From: Gammaproteobacteria bacterium
GTDB lineage: Bacteria; Pseudomonadota; Gammaproteobacteria; Pseudomonadales; Litorivicinaceae
DNA: 64,000 nucleotides
Assembly (NCBI GenBank): GCA_024640985.1
Contig: JAHEDY010000008.1
Span: 35,743-99,742, forward strand
Reading direction: 5' to 3'
Below the pieces are notes generated by a model, which was not told where the DNA came from, did not search any database, and saw only the letters and a program-made list of their open reading frames with translations. This document shows positions 28,473-38,200 of the stretch, in pieces (positions within the stretch are counted from its first letter, which is position 1; every line of letters begins with the position of its first letter). The position numbers and the translations under genes are program-made.

Positions 28473-31064
28473 TTATACCTCCTTCGAACGACGTGTTCGT
28501 TGTGACCATCCGACAATGAGCAGCAGGAAAAGTGCAGGTAAATACATCCATTCCTTCGTCAGTCGGTTTGTTTGTTCCATTGCAATTTCAGCGAGTTCTA
28601 CAGGGGTGTCCCCATAAAAATCGAATCGTTGCATTGTCTGAAAATTCTCAGTACCTGGGAAAGGCTCGTCCAAGAGGATTGAAGCCTGTTCTGAGCGAGC
28701 AAGGACTCCTGCCTGATCCAAGGCGCTTGAGAGGGTGTTGGCGGAGTCGGCTTGGATCAGTAACACCAGTTGTGTGAGTTGATCCGGATTGTCGAAATCT
28801 GGACCTTCGATGGTCAGCCTGACCTGGCCGTTCAGATTTGCTTGATCCAAGGTCGTTTCGCTGATGGTTAGAGAACTCCATGGTTCTTGAATCTGATCGA
28901 TCCAATATCCCGGGCGAACCAGTGTGAATGCGATCAATAGAAGGGTTGCTGTTTCCCACCACTTCGACTTCACAATCCAAAAGCCCTGAGTTGCAGCACC
29001 AAATAGCATCATGGCAGTGGCGGCAACGATAAAGATGATGACTCCCTGGAGCACAGTGACGTCGATTAACAGCAGGTCGGTATTGAAGATGAAAATAAAG
29101 GGCAGAATAGCCGTTCGAATATCGTAGGCGAATCCCTGAAGGCCGGTACGGATCGGATCGCCTTGGCTGATGGCTGCTGCTGCAAAGGCAGCCAATCCAA
29201 CAGGGGGTGTGTCATCTGCGAGGATTCCGAAATAAAAAACAAACAAGTGCACAGCGATTAACGGAACAATCAAACCTGATTGCGCACCGACGCTGACGAT
29301 GACCGGCGCCATCAACGATGACACGACAATGTAGTTGGCAGTCGTCGGAAGGCCCATCCCTAAAATCAGACACATCACGGCAACGAGTATGAGCATCAAA
29401 ATCAAGCTACCACCAGAAAGCACTTCGACCAGTTCACCAATGACTTGATGCGCGCCAGTTAACGAGACGGTGCCGATAATGAGACCCGCGGCTGCTGTCG
29501 CCACGCCAATGCTGATCATGTTTTCAGCACCTTGAATCATTCCGGAGATCGCGGCTTTGAGACCGCCAACCCATTGTTCGCCTGTCCATGACTGACCGCG
29601 GAACAGGGCTTTGATTGGGTCTTGCGTCAGAATCACAAACAAGATGGCCATCGTGCCCCAGAATGCGGACAATGCAGGTGAAAGACGCTCAATGAGTACG
29701 CACCAGAGTAACACCACGATCGGGACTAAAAAGTGCAATCCTTGAACTAAAATTTCTCGCGCAGGAATGTCATGGATCGAAGGGTCATCTGCAAGTAGAT
29801 CGCCAAGATCCTTGCTCTTCGCGGCAATTTTCAGGGTGACCAAATAAATGGTCACAAAGAGTAACATCGCAGCCGGAATCGTTGTTTCCGGGGCAATGCT
29901 CTGGGTCCAGCCAAATAGAAGATTGGTCACAATTCCTAAGAGTCCAAATCCCAAGAATCCAGCAATCACACCGCCAAGCTTGTGCGCGAGCGGCAATGCA
30001 CGCGACGAACGTTCCGATCCCTCAAGTCCGAGTTTGACGGCTTCTAAATGGACGATATACATCAGTCCGATATAGGAAACGATGGCGGGTAACACCGCAT
30101 GAGTAATGAGGTCTAAATATGAAATACCAGTGAACTCGGCAATCAAAAACGCGGCTGCACCCATGACCGGTGGAGTGAGCTGTCCGTTTGTCGATGCGGC
30201 GACTTCGATCGCACCCGCTTTTTCAGCGGTAAGGCCGGTCTTTTTCATCAAAGGAATGGTGAAGGTTCCTGTCGAAACGACATTGGCGATTGACGAGCCT
30301 GAGTAGATTCCGGATAGCCCGGAGGCAACGACTGCGGCTTTCGCTGGTCCACCTCGCAGATGCCCCAAAAGGGCGTAGGCCAGGCGGATAAAATAAATTC
30401 CAGCGCCGGCTTTCTCGAGCAGTGCTCCGAAAAGTACGAACAAAAAAATCATTGAGGAGGCAACGCCGAGAGCAACGCCAAAGACTCCTTCGGTTTGCAT
30501 CCAGAAATGCCAGAGGGCTTTGTTTAGCGATGCGCCTTTCCACTGCATGGTGTCAGGCATGAAGCTTTGGTCACCAAAAAACACATAAAACAGAAAGCAT
30601 GAGCAGACGATCAGCAGAGGTAAGCCGAGGCATCGATAAAGAGCCAGCGCGAGGCTGAGCATGCCGATCGCAGAGATCCATAAATCGCTAGCGGTTGGAA
30701 GCCCAGCGCGATCTGAGATTTGGTCTTTAAAAACCAGTAAATAGAGGCATGACATTGCTGCAATAAGGGCAGCTACATAGTCATACCATGGTGTTTGGGC
30801 GCTCGGTGATTGTTTGTTGAGCGGGTAGGCGAGCATCGCGAGCGCGAATGCGAACGCGAGATGAATTTGTCGGACTTCTTGATTGTTAAATACCAAGCTG
30901 AGCCCAGTCCACTCGGTCAAGACGAAGGGAACGACACTTGCCACGTAGAGCTGAAACACGGACCACAAAAAGCAGAGTGTTAGGATCAGCGTACGGGCGC
31001 TCCGATAGGGCGGATGGCGCCGATCATCAGCCACCGGAAAGGGTTGGTTATCGCTTGTATTCAT
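28473..31064 (-). CDS. TRAP transporter permease, fused 4TM/12TM (TAXI type)
   Basis: This 863-residue inner-membrane protein fuses the small DctQ-like part (about four N-terminal segments) to the large DctM-like part of a TRAP transporter, the arrangement that goes with TAXI binding proteins. Conserved pieces include the GIYSGSSIANVVSTGTFTIPLMKKTGLTAEKAGAIEVAASTNGQLTPPVMGAAAFLIAEFTGI block, GMGLPTTANYIVVSSLMAPVI and FGILADDTPPVGLAAFAAAAIS. A soluble stretch precedes the last C-terminal segment. I use the ATG at MNTSDNQP; the track start is a TTG inside an intercistronic palindrome. Its end abuts the aminotransferase start. Uptake is driven by a sodium or proton gradient. Confidence 0.9.
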   Translation of the reverse strand: MNTSDNQPFPVADDRRHPPYRSARTLILTLCFLWSVFQLYVASVVPFVLTEWTGLSLVFNNQEVRQIHLAFAFALAMLAYPLNKQSPSAQTPWYDYVAALIAAMSCLYLLVFKDQISDRAGLPTASDLWISAIGMLSLALALYRCLGLPLLIVCSCFLFYVFFGDQSFMPDTMQWKGASLNKALWHFWMQTEGVFGVALGVASSMIFLFVLFGALLEKAGAGIYFIRLAYALLGHLRGGPAKAAVVASGLSGIYSGSSIANVVSTGTFTIPLMKKTGLTAEKAGAIEVAASTNGQLTPPVMGAAAFLIAEFTGISYLDLITHAVLPAIVSYIGLMYIVHLEAVKLGLEGSERSSRALPLAHKLGGVIAGFLGFGLLGIVTNLLFGWTQSIAPETTIPAAMLLFVTIYLVTLKIAAKSKDLGDLLADDPSIHDIPAREILVQGLHFLVPIVVLLWCVLIERLSPALSAFWGTMAILFVILTQDPIKALFRGQSWTGEQWVGGLKAAISGMIQGAENMISIGVATAAAGLIIGTVSLTGAHQVIGELVEVLSGGSLILMLILVAVMCLILGMGLPTTANYIVVSSLMAPVIVSVGAQSGLIVPLIAVHLFVFYFGILADDTPPVGLAAFAAAAISQGDPIRTGLQGFAYDIRTAILPFIFIFNTDLLLIDVTVLQGVIIFIVAATAMMLFGAATQGFWIVKSKWWETATLLLIAFTLVRPGYWIDQIQEPWSSLTISETTLDQANLNGQVRLTIEGPDFDNPDQLTQLVLLIQADSANTLSSALDQAGVLARSEQASILLDEPFPGTENFQTMQRFDFYGDTPVELAEIAMEQTNRLTKEWMYLPALFLLLIVGWSQRTRRSKEV

Positions 31065-31087
31065 CGTTTTTCGGTCAGGTGAGAGTT

Positions 31088-31107
31088 GAGGGGGCAATTG
31101 CCCCCTC
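31088..31107 (-). terminator. Perfect intercistronic palindrome between SBP and permease genes
   Basis: GAGGGGGCAATTGCCCCCTC is a perfect 20-base palindrome, eight GC-rich pairs plus an AATT loop, placed between the stop of the binding-protein gene and the start of the permease gene. There is no T-run, so it is more likely an mRNA-stabilising or partially terminating hairpin that keeps binding-protein transcript more abundant than permease transcript. Confidence 0.6.
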
Positions 31108-31121
31108 GATGATGGCCTTAA

Positions 31122-32090
31122 TTATTTCCAGCCACGCTCTTTGTAGTACTTCATCGCACCTGGGTGAATTGGCGCTGAGAGTCCATCGCTAATCATCTGC
31201 TCTTCGTTAAGATTGGCAAATGCTGGGTGGAGCTTTTTAAAGTCTGCGAAGTTGTCAAACACAGCTTTCACCACTGTGTACACGACATCGTCAGAAATTT
31301 TTGCTGAAGTGACAAAGGTTGCACCGACACCAAAGGTCGTTGTTTCGTTTGGATTGTCTTTATACATTCCGCCAGGAACTGTTGCGACACGGTAGAACGA
31401 GTTATCAGCGACAAGCTTGTCGATCGGCGCACCTTTGACAGACACGAGACGGACATCACAGCTATTTGTTGCTTCGGTGATTGCGGCAGCCGGGTGGCCG
31501 ATGGTGTAAATCATTGCGTCGATTTTCCCGTCACACAATGCCTGCGCCATTTCTGAACCTTTCAGTTCGGCAGCAACCGCGAAATCGCTCATCTTCATGC
31601 CAAAGGCATCCATGACCACTTCCATCGTTGCGCGTTGGCCAGACCCTGGGTTACCCACGTTGACTTTCATGCCCTTGAGATCTTCAAACTTCGTGACATT
31701 GTTGAATGACTTGCCGCGAACTAACAGTGTGAAGGGTTCAGGATGGACAGAGAACACAGCGCGAAGGTCTGTGAAGGCGCCTTGGTCCTTAAATTTTGAT
31801 GAGCCGTTGTAGGCATGATACTGCCAGTCTGACTGCGCAACACCGAACTCGAGCTCACCCGCCCGGATCGTATTGATGTTGTAAACGGATCCACCTGTGG
31901 ATTCAGCAGAACAGCGGATGCCGTGCGTCTTACGATCTTTGTTAACAAGACGACAGATAGCACCACCTGTTGGATAGTAGACGCCAGTCACGCCACCTGT
32001 GCCAATTGAGATAAATTGTTGTGCCTGTACAGCTCCTGCTGTGAGACCGAAGGCAGCAACAGATGCGAGGGCGAAGTGTTTAATCTTCAT
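31122..32090 (-). CDS. TAXI family TRAP transporter solute-binding protein
   Basis: The 322-residue protein is the periplasmic binding component of a TRAP importer. It has a signal peptide ([22 protein letters not shown]) and the TAXI signature [25 protein letters not shown], then the ligand-domain segment [14 protein letters not shown] and the [25 protein letters not shown] hinge. Ligands of TAXI proteins are mostly unknown; glutamate and other acids have been seen. The ATG at 32090 with AAGGAG upstream replaces the longer track start. It is the first gene of the minus-strand unit SBP-permease-aminotransferase-BKACE. Confidence 0.92.
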   Translation of the reverse strand: MKIKHFALASVAAFGLTAGAVQAQQFISIGTGGVTGVYYPTGGAICRLVNKDRKTHGIRCSAESTGGSVYNINTIRAGELEFGVAQSDWQYHAYNGSSKFKDQGAFTDLRAVFSVHPEPFTLLVRGKSFNNVTKFEDLKGMKVNVGNPGSGQRATMEVVMDAFGMKMSDFAVAAELKGSEMAQALCDGKIDAMIYTIGHPAAAITEATNSCDVRLVSVKGAPIDKLVADNSFYRVATVPGGMYKDNPNETTTFGVGATFVTSAKISDDVVYTVVKAVFDNFADFKKLHPAFANLNEEQMISDGLSAPIHPGAMKYYKERGWK

Positions 32091-32139
32091 AGATGTACTC
32101 CTTGTTTTTGTACTTTTGTGTCCTAGCAAGACATCGCAA

Positions 32140-32168
32140 ACTATCACCGAGTGGAAGAGCCTTCGCAA
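32140..32168 (-). promoter_or_regulatory. Putative sigma-70 promoter of the TAXI-TRAP operon
   Basis: Reading the minus strand, TTGCGA and GATAGT are separated by 17 bases, about 50 bases before the start codon of the binding-protein gene. Each hexamer matches four of six consensus bases. The -35 lies within TTCGCAAACTT (plus strand), and a second TCGCAAACT copy at 32134-32142 overlaps the -10, so a regulator could bind over the promoter. Confidence 0.4.
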
Positions 32169-32178
32169 ACTTTGTGGT

Positions 32179-32226
32179 ACGTTTGTTTCGAAATTTAAGG
32201 TTTTTTCCTATTTTCGAAACAAACGT
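32179..32226. promoter_or_regulatory. Perfect 15-bp inverted repeat, probable operator of the RpiR-type regulator
   Basis: ACGTTTGTTTCGAAA (32179-32193) and TTTCGAAACAAACGT (32212-32226) are exact reverse complements with an 18-base AT-rich spacer. Each arm ends in the self-complementary TTTCGAAA. The repeat lies just before the start of the regulator gene and just upstream of the putative promoter of the divergent transport operon. The placement suits a dimer-of-dimers operator used for autoregulation and control of transport; it could also fold as a long hairpin in the regulator mRNA. No database comparison was made. Confidence 0.6.
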
Positions 32227-32240
32227 GTTGTGAGCGAGTC

Positions 32241-33098
32241 ATGAATATCCACGCCATCAAGGCCAAAATTGAGAGTTGTCCGCCGACGCAGCAGCGAGTT
32301 GGTCGATATCTATTACGCCACGGCGCTGAAATTCCTTTTCTGAGCGTTCGAGCGTTGGCAGCTCGGTCTGGCGTCACCCCCTCGACAGTCATGCGGTTAA
32401 TGAAATCGCTTCGATTCGACGGCTATGGCGATCTGCAAACCGTATTTCGCAGGGAGTACCTCGGTCCATCCGAAGCCATCACAACAGCGAAAGAAAACGA
32501 ACATGAACGATCGTTCCGAGTGGCGTTGGCGAGCGTGTTTGCCCCAGAGAAACGCGAGCAACTCGATCGGATTGCTCGATTGATCTTTGAGTCGCCGTGC
32601 CACGTCGCAGGGTTTCGAAGTGCCTACAGCCTGTCACATTATTTGGCGTATCTGTTGAATATGATTCAGCACAATGTGTTTTTGGTGCCCAATTCCGAGT
32701 CGGCCGCTTATGACCACTTGATGCTTGCGAGACCTGACCATGTGTTGGTGGTGTTTTCAACACATCCTTATGCATCGCAGTCGATCAAGGTCGCGAGATT
32801 AGCGAAAGAGAGTGATTTGAGGATCATTGCGGTCACTGATAGCTCAGAATCTCCCTTGTGTGCGCTTGCTCACGAAGTGGTGGTGATGGATCAAATCTTG
32901 ATGGATTACATTCCCAGCAGAATTTCCTTTTTTGCTCTGATCGAATATTTGGTTGAGAGCGGTTGTAGTCTTCAGGATCGAAAATCCCGACGAGAATTGA
33001 AGCAATTTCGGCACCAAATGGAAAAACTGTCAGGATATTGGTCACCGGAATCTAGTGATCCATTCGTAGATCGTGAGCAAGAAGGATTATCGCCATGA
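32241..33098 (+). CDS. MurR/RpiR family transcriptional regulator
   Basis: The 285-residue protein has an N-terminal HTH-6 domain (CPPTQQRVGRYLLRHGAEIPFLSVRALAARSGVTPSTVMRLMKSLRFDGYGDL) and a C-terminal SIS domain (about residues 120-250: CHVAGFRSAYSLSHYLAYLLNMI, DHVLVVFSTHPYASQSIKVARLAKESDLRIIAVTDSSESPLCALA). SIS domains in this family usually sense sugar phosphates or related anionic metabolites. It is divergent from the TAXI-TRAP/aminotransferase/BKACE genes and separated by a perfect inverted repeat, so it is the likely local regulator. It overlaps the SMR exporter gene by ATGA. Confidence 0.88.
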   Translation: MNIHAIKAKIESCPPTQQRVGRYLLRHGAEIPFLSVRALAARSGVTPSTVMRLMKSLRFDGYGDLQTVFRREYLGPSEAITTAKENEHERSFRVALASVFAPEKREQLDRIARLIFESPCHVAGFRSAYSLSHYLAYLLNMIQHNVFLVPNSESAAYDHLMLARPDHVLVVFSTHPYASQSIKVARLAKESDLRIIAVTDSSESPLCALAHEVVVMDQILMDYIPSRISFFALIEYLVESGCSLQDRKSRRELKQFRHQMEKLSGYWSPESSDPFVDREQEGLSP

Positions 33099-33424
33099 GT
33101 TACGTCTTTCTTGCCGGTGCGATTCTGTTCGAAGTGATCGGCACCTTGCTACTTCCGGTGACTCAAAATTTTACTCGGGCCATGCCAACGGTGATCATGA
33201 TCACATGTTATGGCGTGGCTTTTTATTGTCTGACATTCGCTATCCGAGATATCCCGATTGCCATTGTGTATGCCATTTGGAGTGGCATCGGAGTCTTTTT
33301 GATTGCTGTCTTCAGTGCCTTTGTTTACAAACAGATGCTCGAGTGGCAGGCGATTGTGGGGCTCGCGTTAATTATTTCAGGTGTTGCCTTGGTAAATGTG
33401 TTCAGCGCATCGCATCCCGGCTAA
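33095..33424 (+). CDS. Small multidrug resistance (SMR/EmrE) family transporter
   Basis: The 109-residue protein has the four membrane helices of the SMR family. Glu13 in the first helix (GAILFEVIGTLLL) corresponds to the essential proton- and substrate-binding glutamate of EmrE, and IPIAIVYAIWSGIGVFLIAV is the conserved third helix. Substrates of SMR proteins include quaternary cations, guanidinium and some polyamines. It is coupled to the RpiR-type regulator (ATGA, with AGAAGGATT as ribosome site), which is unusual for a general drug exporter and suggests it exports a metabolite linked to the adjacent catabolic genes; this is inference. It converges on the class V aminotransferase with a four-base overlap. 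Confidence 0.85.
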   Translation: MSYVFLAGAILFEVIGTLLLPVTQNFTRAMPTVIMITCYGVAFYCLTFAIRDIPIAIVYAIWSGIGVFLIAVFSAFVYKQMLEWQAIVGLALIISGVALVNVFSASHPG

Positions 33425-34548
33425 ACCAGTTGTTTAAGCGCATCGTCGAGAAGTGACACGGTGCGATCAATATGCATCAGCTTATCAACACCAAAAAGCC
33501 CAAGTCGAAACGTTTGGAATTCGGCGGATTCACCACATTCGAGTGGAACTCCCGCTGCGATTTGCAGGCCAACAGAGGCAAACGCGCTGCCATTTTTGAA
33601 ATCACTGCGCTCGGTATGTGAAACCACTACGGTTGGCGATTGAAATCCGTCGGTAGCCAAACTCTTGAAACCATAACCTTCAGTCAGTTCTCTCACCTGA
33701 CGCCCAAGCTCGATTTGCCGGGTTTTTAACGCATCAAAACCGATGCCGGCCATCTCTTGGTAGGTGTCATAAAATCCCGCAAGGCCATCAGTTGGGAGGG
33801 TGGCATGATAGGCATGTCCGCCCCCAAGATAAGCCCCCATGATGGAGTGCCATTTTTTCAAATCCAAGGCAAAACTGTCTGAGGTAGTCGTCTCAAGCCG
33901 ATCTAGTGCTTGTTGAGATAACATCACCACACCAGCGCATGGGGTTGATGTCCAACCTTTTTGCGGGGCGGTGATGAGCACATCAATGCCCAGCGCGTCC
34001 ATGTTGGCCCAAAGCGCACCTGCGGCGACGCAATCGAGAACAAACAACGCACCCACCTCATGGGCAGCAGCGGTCAGTGCTTGCAAATACTCATCAGGCA
34101 ATAACATTCCCGCTGACGTTTCGACATGCGGTGCGACCACGAGGTTGGGGCGTTCAGCTCGAATCTGAGCGCAAACTTCTTCAACGGGCACTGGAGCAAA
34201 TTGTTGATCGGCTCGATCGCTATCAGGACGGGCCTTTGCGACTTCCGCATGCGATGGAGTCACGCCCTGATCGAAAATCTGTGTCCATCGGTAACTAAAC
34301 CAGCCATTCCTGACCACGAGGACATTTTGATCTTTGGCAAATTGGCGGGCGACCGCTTCCATGGCAAAAGTGCCGCCACCGGGAACAAGAACACAGGCCG
34401 ATGCGTTGTAGACCGATGTTAGCCCATCATGCAGACCGCACATCACGTCCTGAAATGCTCGAGACATGTGGTTCATCGAACGATCAGTGAATACAACTGA
34501 GTATTCAAGAAGACCGTTGGGGTCGATCGATGGGTATATTGTCGACAT
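33421..34548 (-). CDS. Class V PLP-dependent aminotransferase (alanine-glyoxylate type)
   Basis: The 375-residue protein is a fold-type I class V aminotransferase. It shows VLVPGGGTFAMEAVARQF for the cofactor phosphate, APHVETSAGML, LFVLDCVAAGALWANMDALGIDVLITAPQKGWTSTPCAGVVML with the PLP aspartate and the Schiff-base lysine in APQKGW, and a C-terminal RLGLFG motif. Relatives include serine- and alanine-glyoxylate and 2-aminoethylphosphonate transaminases; no neighbour is a phosphonate gene, so the alanine/serine-glyoxylate type is more likely. It is transcribed away from tadA and toward the SMR gene. It may or may not belong to the catabolic locus. Confidence 0.75.
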   Translation of the reverse strand: MSTIYPSIDPNGLLEYSVVFTDRSMNHMSRAFQDVMCGLHDGLTSVYNASACVLVPGGGTFAMEAVARQFAKDQNVLVVRNGWFSYRWTQIFDQGVTPSHAEVAKARPDSDRADQQFAPVPVEEVCAQIRAERPNLVVAPHVETSAGMLLPDEYLQALTAAAHEVGALFVLDCVAAGALWANMDALGIDVLITAPQKGWTSTPCAGVVMLSQQALDRLETTTSDSFALDLKKWHSIMGAYLGGGHAYHATLPTDGLAGFYDTYQEMAGIGFDALKTRQIELGRQVRELTEGYGFKSLATDGFQSPTVVVSHTERSDFKNGSAFASVGLQIAAGVPLECGESAEFQTFRLGLFGVDKLMHIDRTVSLLDDALKQLV

Positions 34549-34640
34549 CGTTTGTTATCCTGTGGTTTGCACGAATAGACAGAGGTGCAGGAAACCCCAT
34601 TCGACGGAGATCGTCAACCAATCGGTCATCGAGGAGTGTC

Positions 34641-35132
34641 ATGACAGACAGCACATTTACTGAAGATGATACGCGCTGGATGCGCCAGGCGCTTGAACTC
34701 GCGCGTCATTCAGTCTCACTCAATGAGGTGCCTGTGGGGGCAGTGATCGTGCGTGATCAGCAACTTCTCGGGCAAGGCTGGAACGCGCCAATCAGCGCTT
34801 GTGATGCCACTCATCATGCGGAGATCGCAGCAATCCGTGCTGCTGGCGAATCGGCTCAGAATTACAGGCTTCCAGGATCAACGCTTTATGTGACACTCGA
34901 GCCGTGCACGATGTGTTTTGGTGCCATGATTCATGCTCGAATTGGACGCGTTGTTTATGGCACACGAGAGCCGAGGGCTGGTGTCTTGGTCTCACAATTG
35001 AAGCTTCCCGACGCAACATTTTACAACCATCAAATCACAGTCGAAGGGGGCTTGTTGGCCGATCAATCGGCACAACTCCTCACGCATTTTTTCCAAGCAC
35101 GTCGATCCACGAATCCAGCAGGCTCTGCGTAA
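34641..35132 (+). CDS. tadA: tRNA-specific adenosine deaminase
   Basis: TadA deaminates adenosine 34 of tRNA-Arg(ACG) to inosine, allowing decoding of CGU, CGC and CGA. The 163-residue protein has the cytidine-deaminase fold zinc site: His59-Ala-Glu61 (THHAEIAAIRAAG) and Cys89-x-x-Cys92 (EPCTMCFGAM). The start at 34641 with GAGGAG upstream gives MTDSTFTEDDTRWMRQALELA, the normal N-terminus; the longer track form adds 37 unrelated residues. It precedes purL by 86 bases, an order seen in related genomes. Confidence 0.95.
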   Translation: MTDSTFTEDDTRWMRQALELARHSVSLNEVPVGAVIVRDQQLLGQGWNAPISACDATHHAEIAAIRAAGESAQNYRLPGSTLYVTLEPCTMCFGAMIHARIGRVVYGTREPRAGVLVSQLKLPDATFYNHQITVEGGLLADQSAQLLTHFFQARRSTNPAGSA

Positions 35133-35218
35133 AAAATTCCAAGGAATCCCCCGGCGTCGAGGCCGGCTCTGCTAAACTCCCGTTTTTGATTTTTCGATCG
35201 TATCAAGGACCGATTGAC

Positions 35219-38200
35219 ATGCTCATTTTGCAGGGAGGCCAAGCCCTCTCGTCGTTTCGTATTCAATCACTGATTTCTCGGGCGAATGCCGCTGGGATTG
35301 CGCTTGAAAACCTGACTTGTACTTATCTTTTCTTTGTGACAGGCGTGGTGCATGACTCTGCAAAGCTGGAACAGCTCCTTGATGCATCACAGCTGTCGGT
35401 GGGTTCAGGTTTGGTCGCATTGCCTCGTTCAGGGACCACATCACCATGGAGTTCAAAGGCGACAGAGATCGCGAAAAACTGTGGATTTGAATCAGTCAAA
35501 CGGGTCGAGCGCGGGATGCACATTGTGGTGGAAGGCCAGGTATCAGCGGCAGACCAGGTATTGTTGAATGGAATCCTTGCCGATCCGATGATGGAAGATG
35601 TACTAGACGGGTTCCCGACGGAGGCATTTTTTACTCCAGGTGAGCCACAGCCGCTTGGTATTGTGACGTTGGGTGCTGATCCAGTTTCCGCGCTCAATGG
35701 GGCCAACGAGGCACATGGGTTGGCGCTGTCTGATGATGAGATTGACTACCTCGCACATGCCTATGACACGTTAGGCCGCGATCCGACCGACGTTGAGTTG
35801 ATGATGTTTGCCCAAGCGAATTCGGAACATTGTCGGCACAAAATCTTTAACGCATCTTGGACCCTAGATGGCAAGGACCAACCCAAGACCTTGTTTCAGT
35901 GGATTCGGAATACGCATGAGATCGCTCCAGATGGTGTGCTCTCAGCCTATGCCGATAATGCGGCTGTCGTTGAAGGTCCAATAGCTGACCGTTTTTTAGT
36001 CAACCCCATCACCCACAGTTATGAAACTGTGGTTGAGCCTGTGCATCTGGTGATGAAGGTTGAAACCCACAATCACCCAACTGCCGTCTCGCCGAATCCG
36101 GGCGCCGCAACAGGGGCTGGTGGAGAGATTCGGGACGAAGGAGCGACCGGTCGAGGTGCCAAGCCGAAAGCTGGATTGAGTGGGTTTAGTGTGAATTATC
36201 TGCGGATTCCTGGTCTCGAAATGCCTTGGGAGAATGATCTCCCAATGCCCAGTCGCTTGGCATCTGCGTTACAAATTATGCTTGAAGGGCCGATTGGTGG
36301 TGCCGCCTTCAACAATGAGTTTGGGCGGCCAAACATCAATGGCTATTTTCGATCCTATGAGGCCTTTGAGAAGACCGATTGTGGGGAGCGTCGCCGAGGG
36401 TATGTCAAACCGATCATGATCGCGGGCGGAATCGGCTCGATCGCTGATGGACAAGTTGATAAAAAACCATTTTCGGAAGGGACACCGCTTGTGGTTCTGG
36501 GCGGTCCAGCGATGTTGATTGGGCTTGGCGGCGGTGCAGCCAGTTCGGCCGGTGAAGGCACATCAGGCAGTGATCTTGATTATGCATCAGTGCAACGGGC
36601 GAACCCTGAAATGGAGCGTCGCTGCCAGGAAGTGATCGACCGATGTTGGTTGCGTGGTTCTGAGAATCCGATTGCTTTTATCCACGACGTTGGTGCCGGC
36701 GGTCTGTCCAACGCACTTCCTGAGTTGGTTAAGGATGGTGGTGTTGGAGCAGATTTTTCGATGGATTGGATCCCCTCAGCTGATCCTTCACTGTCGCCAC
36801 TGGCACTCTGGTGCAACGAAGCACAAGAGCGCTATGTACTTGCCGTAGATCCTTTGAAGCTTCAAGAGTTTGAAGCTATTTGTGAGCGTGAGCGTTGCCC
36901 CTATGCGGTCGTTGGCCATGCGCATGATCGTCCGCACTTGTCGGTGAAGAAAACCGGTGAGTCGAGGCCTCCCGTGGATTTACCGGTCGATGTCTTATTT
37001 GGTAAACCACCGAAAATGCACCGGGAAGCGGCAACCTTGACAGTTCGCGGTCAGCCGGCTGATTTTTCAGCGATTGGGTTTTCGGAGCTTGCACATCGAG
37101 TCTTGAGTCATCCCACAGTGGCCTCGAAAAACTTCCTGATCACGATCGGTGACCGCACAGTGTCCGGCTTGGTGCACCAAGATCAGATGGTCGGTCCATG
37201 GCAGGTACCGGTGGCAGATTGTGCGGTGACGCATTCGGCGATTGGTTCGGTCACAGGTGAAGCCATGGCGATGGGCGAACGGACACCGCTTGCGCTCCTT
37301 GATGCTGGAGCATCAGCGCGAATGGCGGTCGCTGAGACCATCATGAATATGGCCGGCTCAGCGATCGGCGATGTTGCTCAAATCAAGCTTTCAGCAAACT
37401 GGATGTGTGCTGCTGGCACCGAGGGCGAAGATGCTCGGCTGTATGAGGCAGTCCAGGCGATCGGTGGAGAATTTTGTCCAGCACTTGGCGTTTGTATTCC
37501 TGTCGGTAAAGATTCCATGTCGATGAAAACCCGTTGGTCTGACTCAGCGGGTACGCATGAGGTCATCGGCCCAATGTCGCTGATTTGTTCGGGTTTTGCG
37601 CCAGTGACGGATGTGGAGAAAACCACAACACCGCTATTAAAGGGCGAACAGACGTCGCTGATCGTGATCGATTTGGGCGCTCAGCGATTGGCCGGTTCGA
37701 TTGCCTGCGAGGTGACCTCGCAATTCGGTGATGTGGCACCGGATGTTGCCCCAGAAGCCTTGAAAGCCTGTTTTGACCTGATCCAACGCCTGCTTGATGA
37801 TGGCCGCCTGCTGGCTTATCACGATCGTTCTGACGGAGGGTTGTTAGCGACGATTGCGGAAATGTTGTTCGCCTCGAGGCTTGGTCTTCGTGCCCAGACG
37901 CCTCAAGGGATTGATCCGGTGGCCTTTTGGTTCAACGAAGAAATTGGTTGCGTCATTGAAGTTGCAAACACTGACACCGAGGAAGTGATGGCTCTGTGCG
38001 CAGAGCGTGATTTGACGGCCCATGTGCTCGGCGAACCTGATCTATCCGAAGAGCTCATTCTCATCGCGGATGATGTGCTGTTACTGAGTGAGACACGTGT
38101 TTCCTTGGAGCAGTCCTGGACTGCTGTGAGTTTTGCCATGGCAAGACTTCGCGATCATCCCGAGTGTGTGGATCAAGAGTCACAGAATATCGCCCGACAA

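Noticed and set aside
33073-33456. 127-residue ORF in another frame over the SMR gene
   Set aside because: Frame-shifted shadow of the SMR exporter; no recognisable motif.
35151-35166. CCGGC-GTCGAG-GCCGG hairpin between tadA and purL as a terminator
   Set aside because: Only five pairs, and the nearest T-run is about 25 bases downstream.
34904-35218. N-terminal extension of purL in the ORF track (105 residues)
   Set aside because: It runs in another frame through tadA, has no family similarity, and a proper start with AAGGA exists at 35219.
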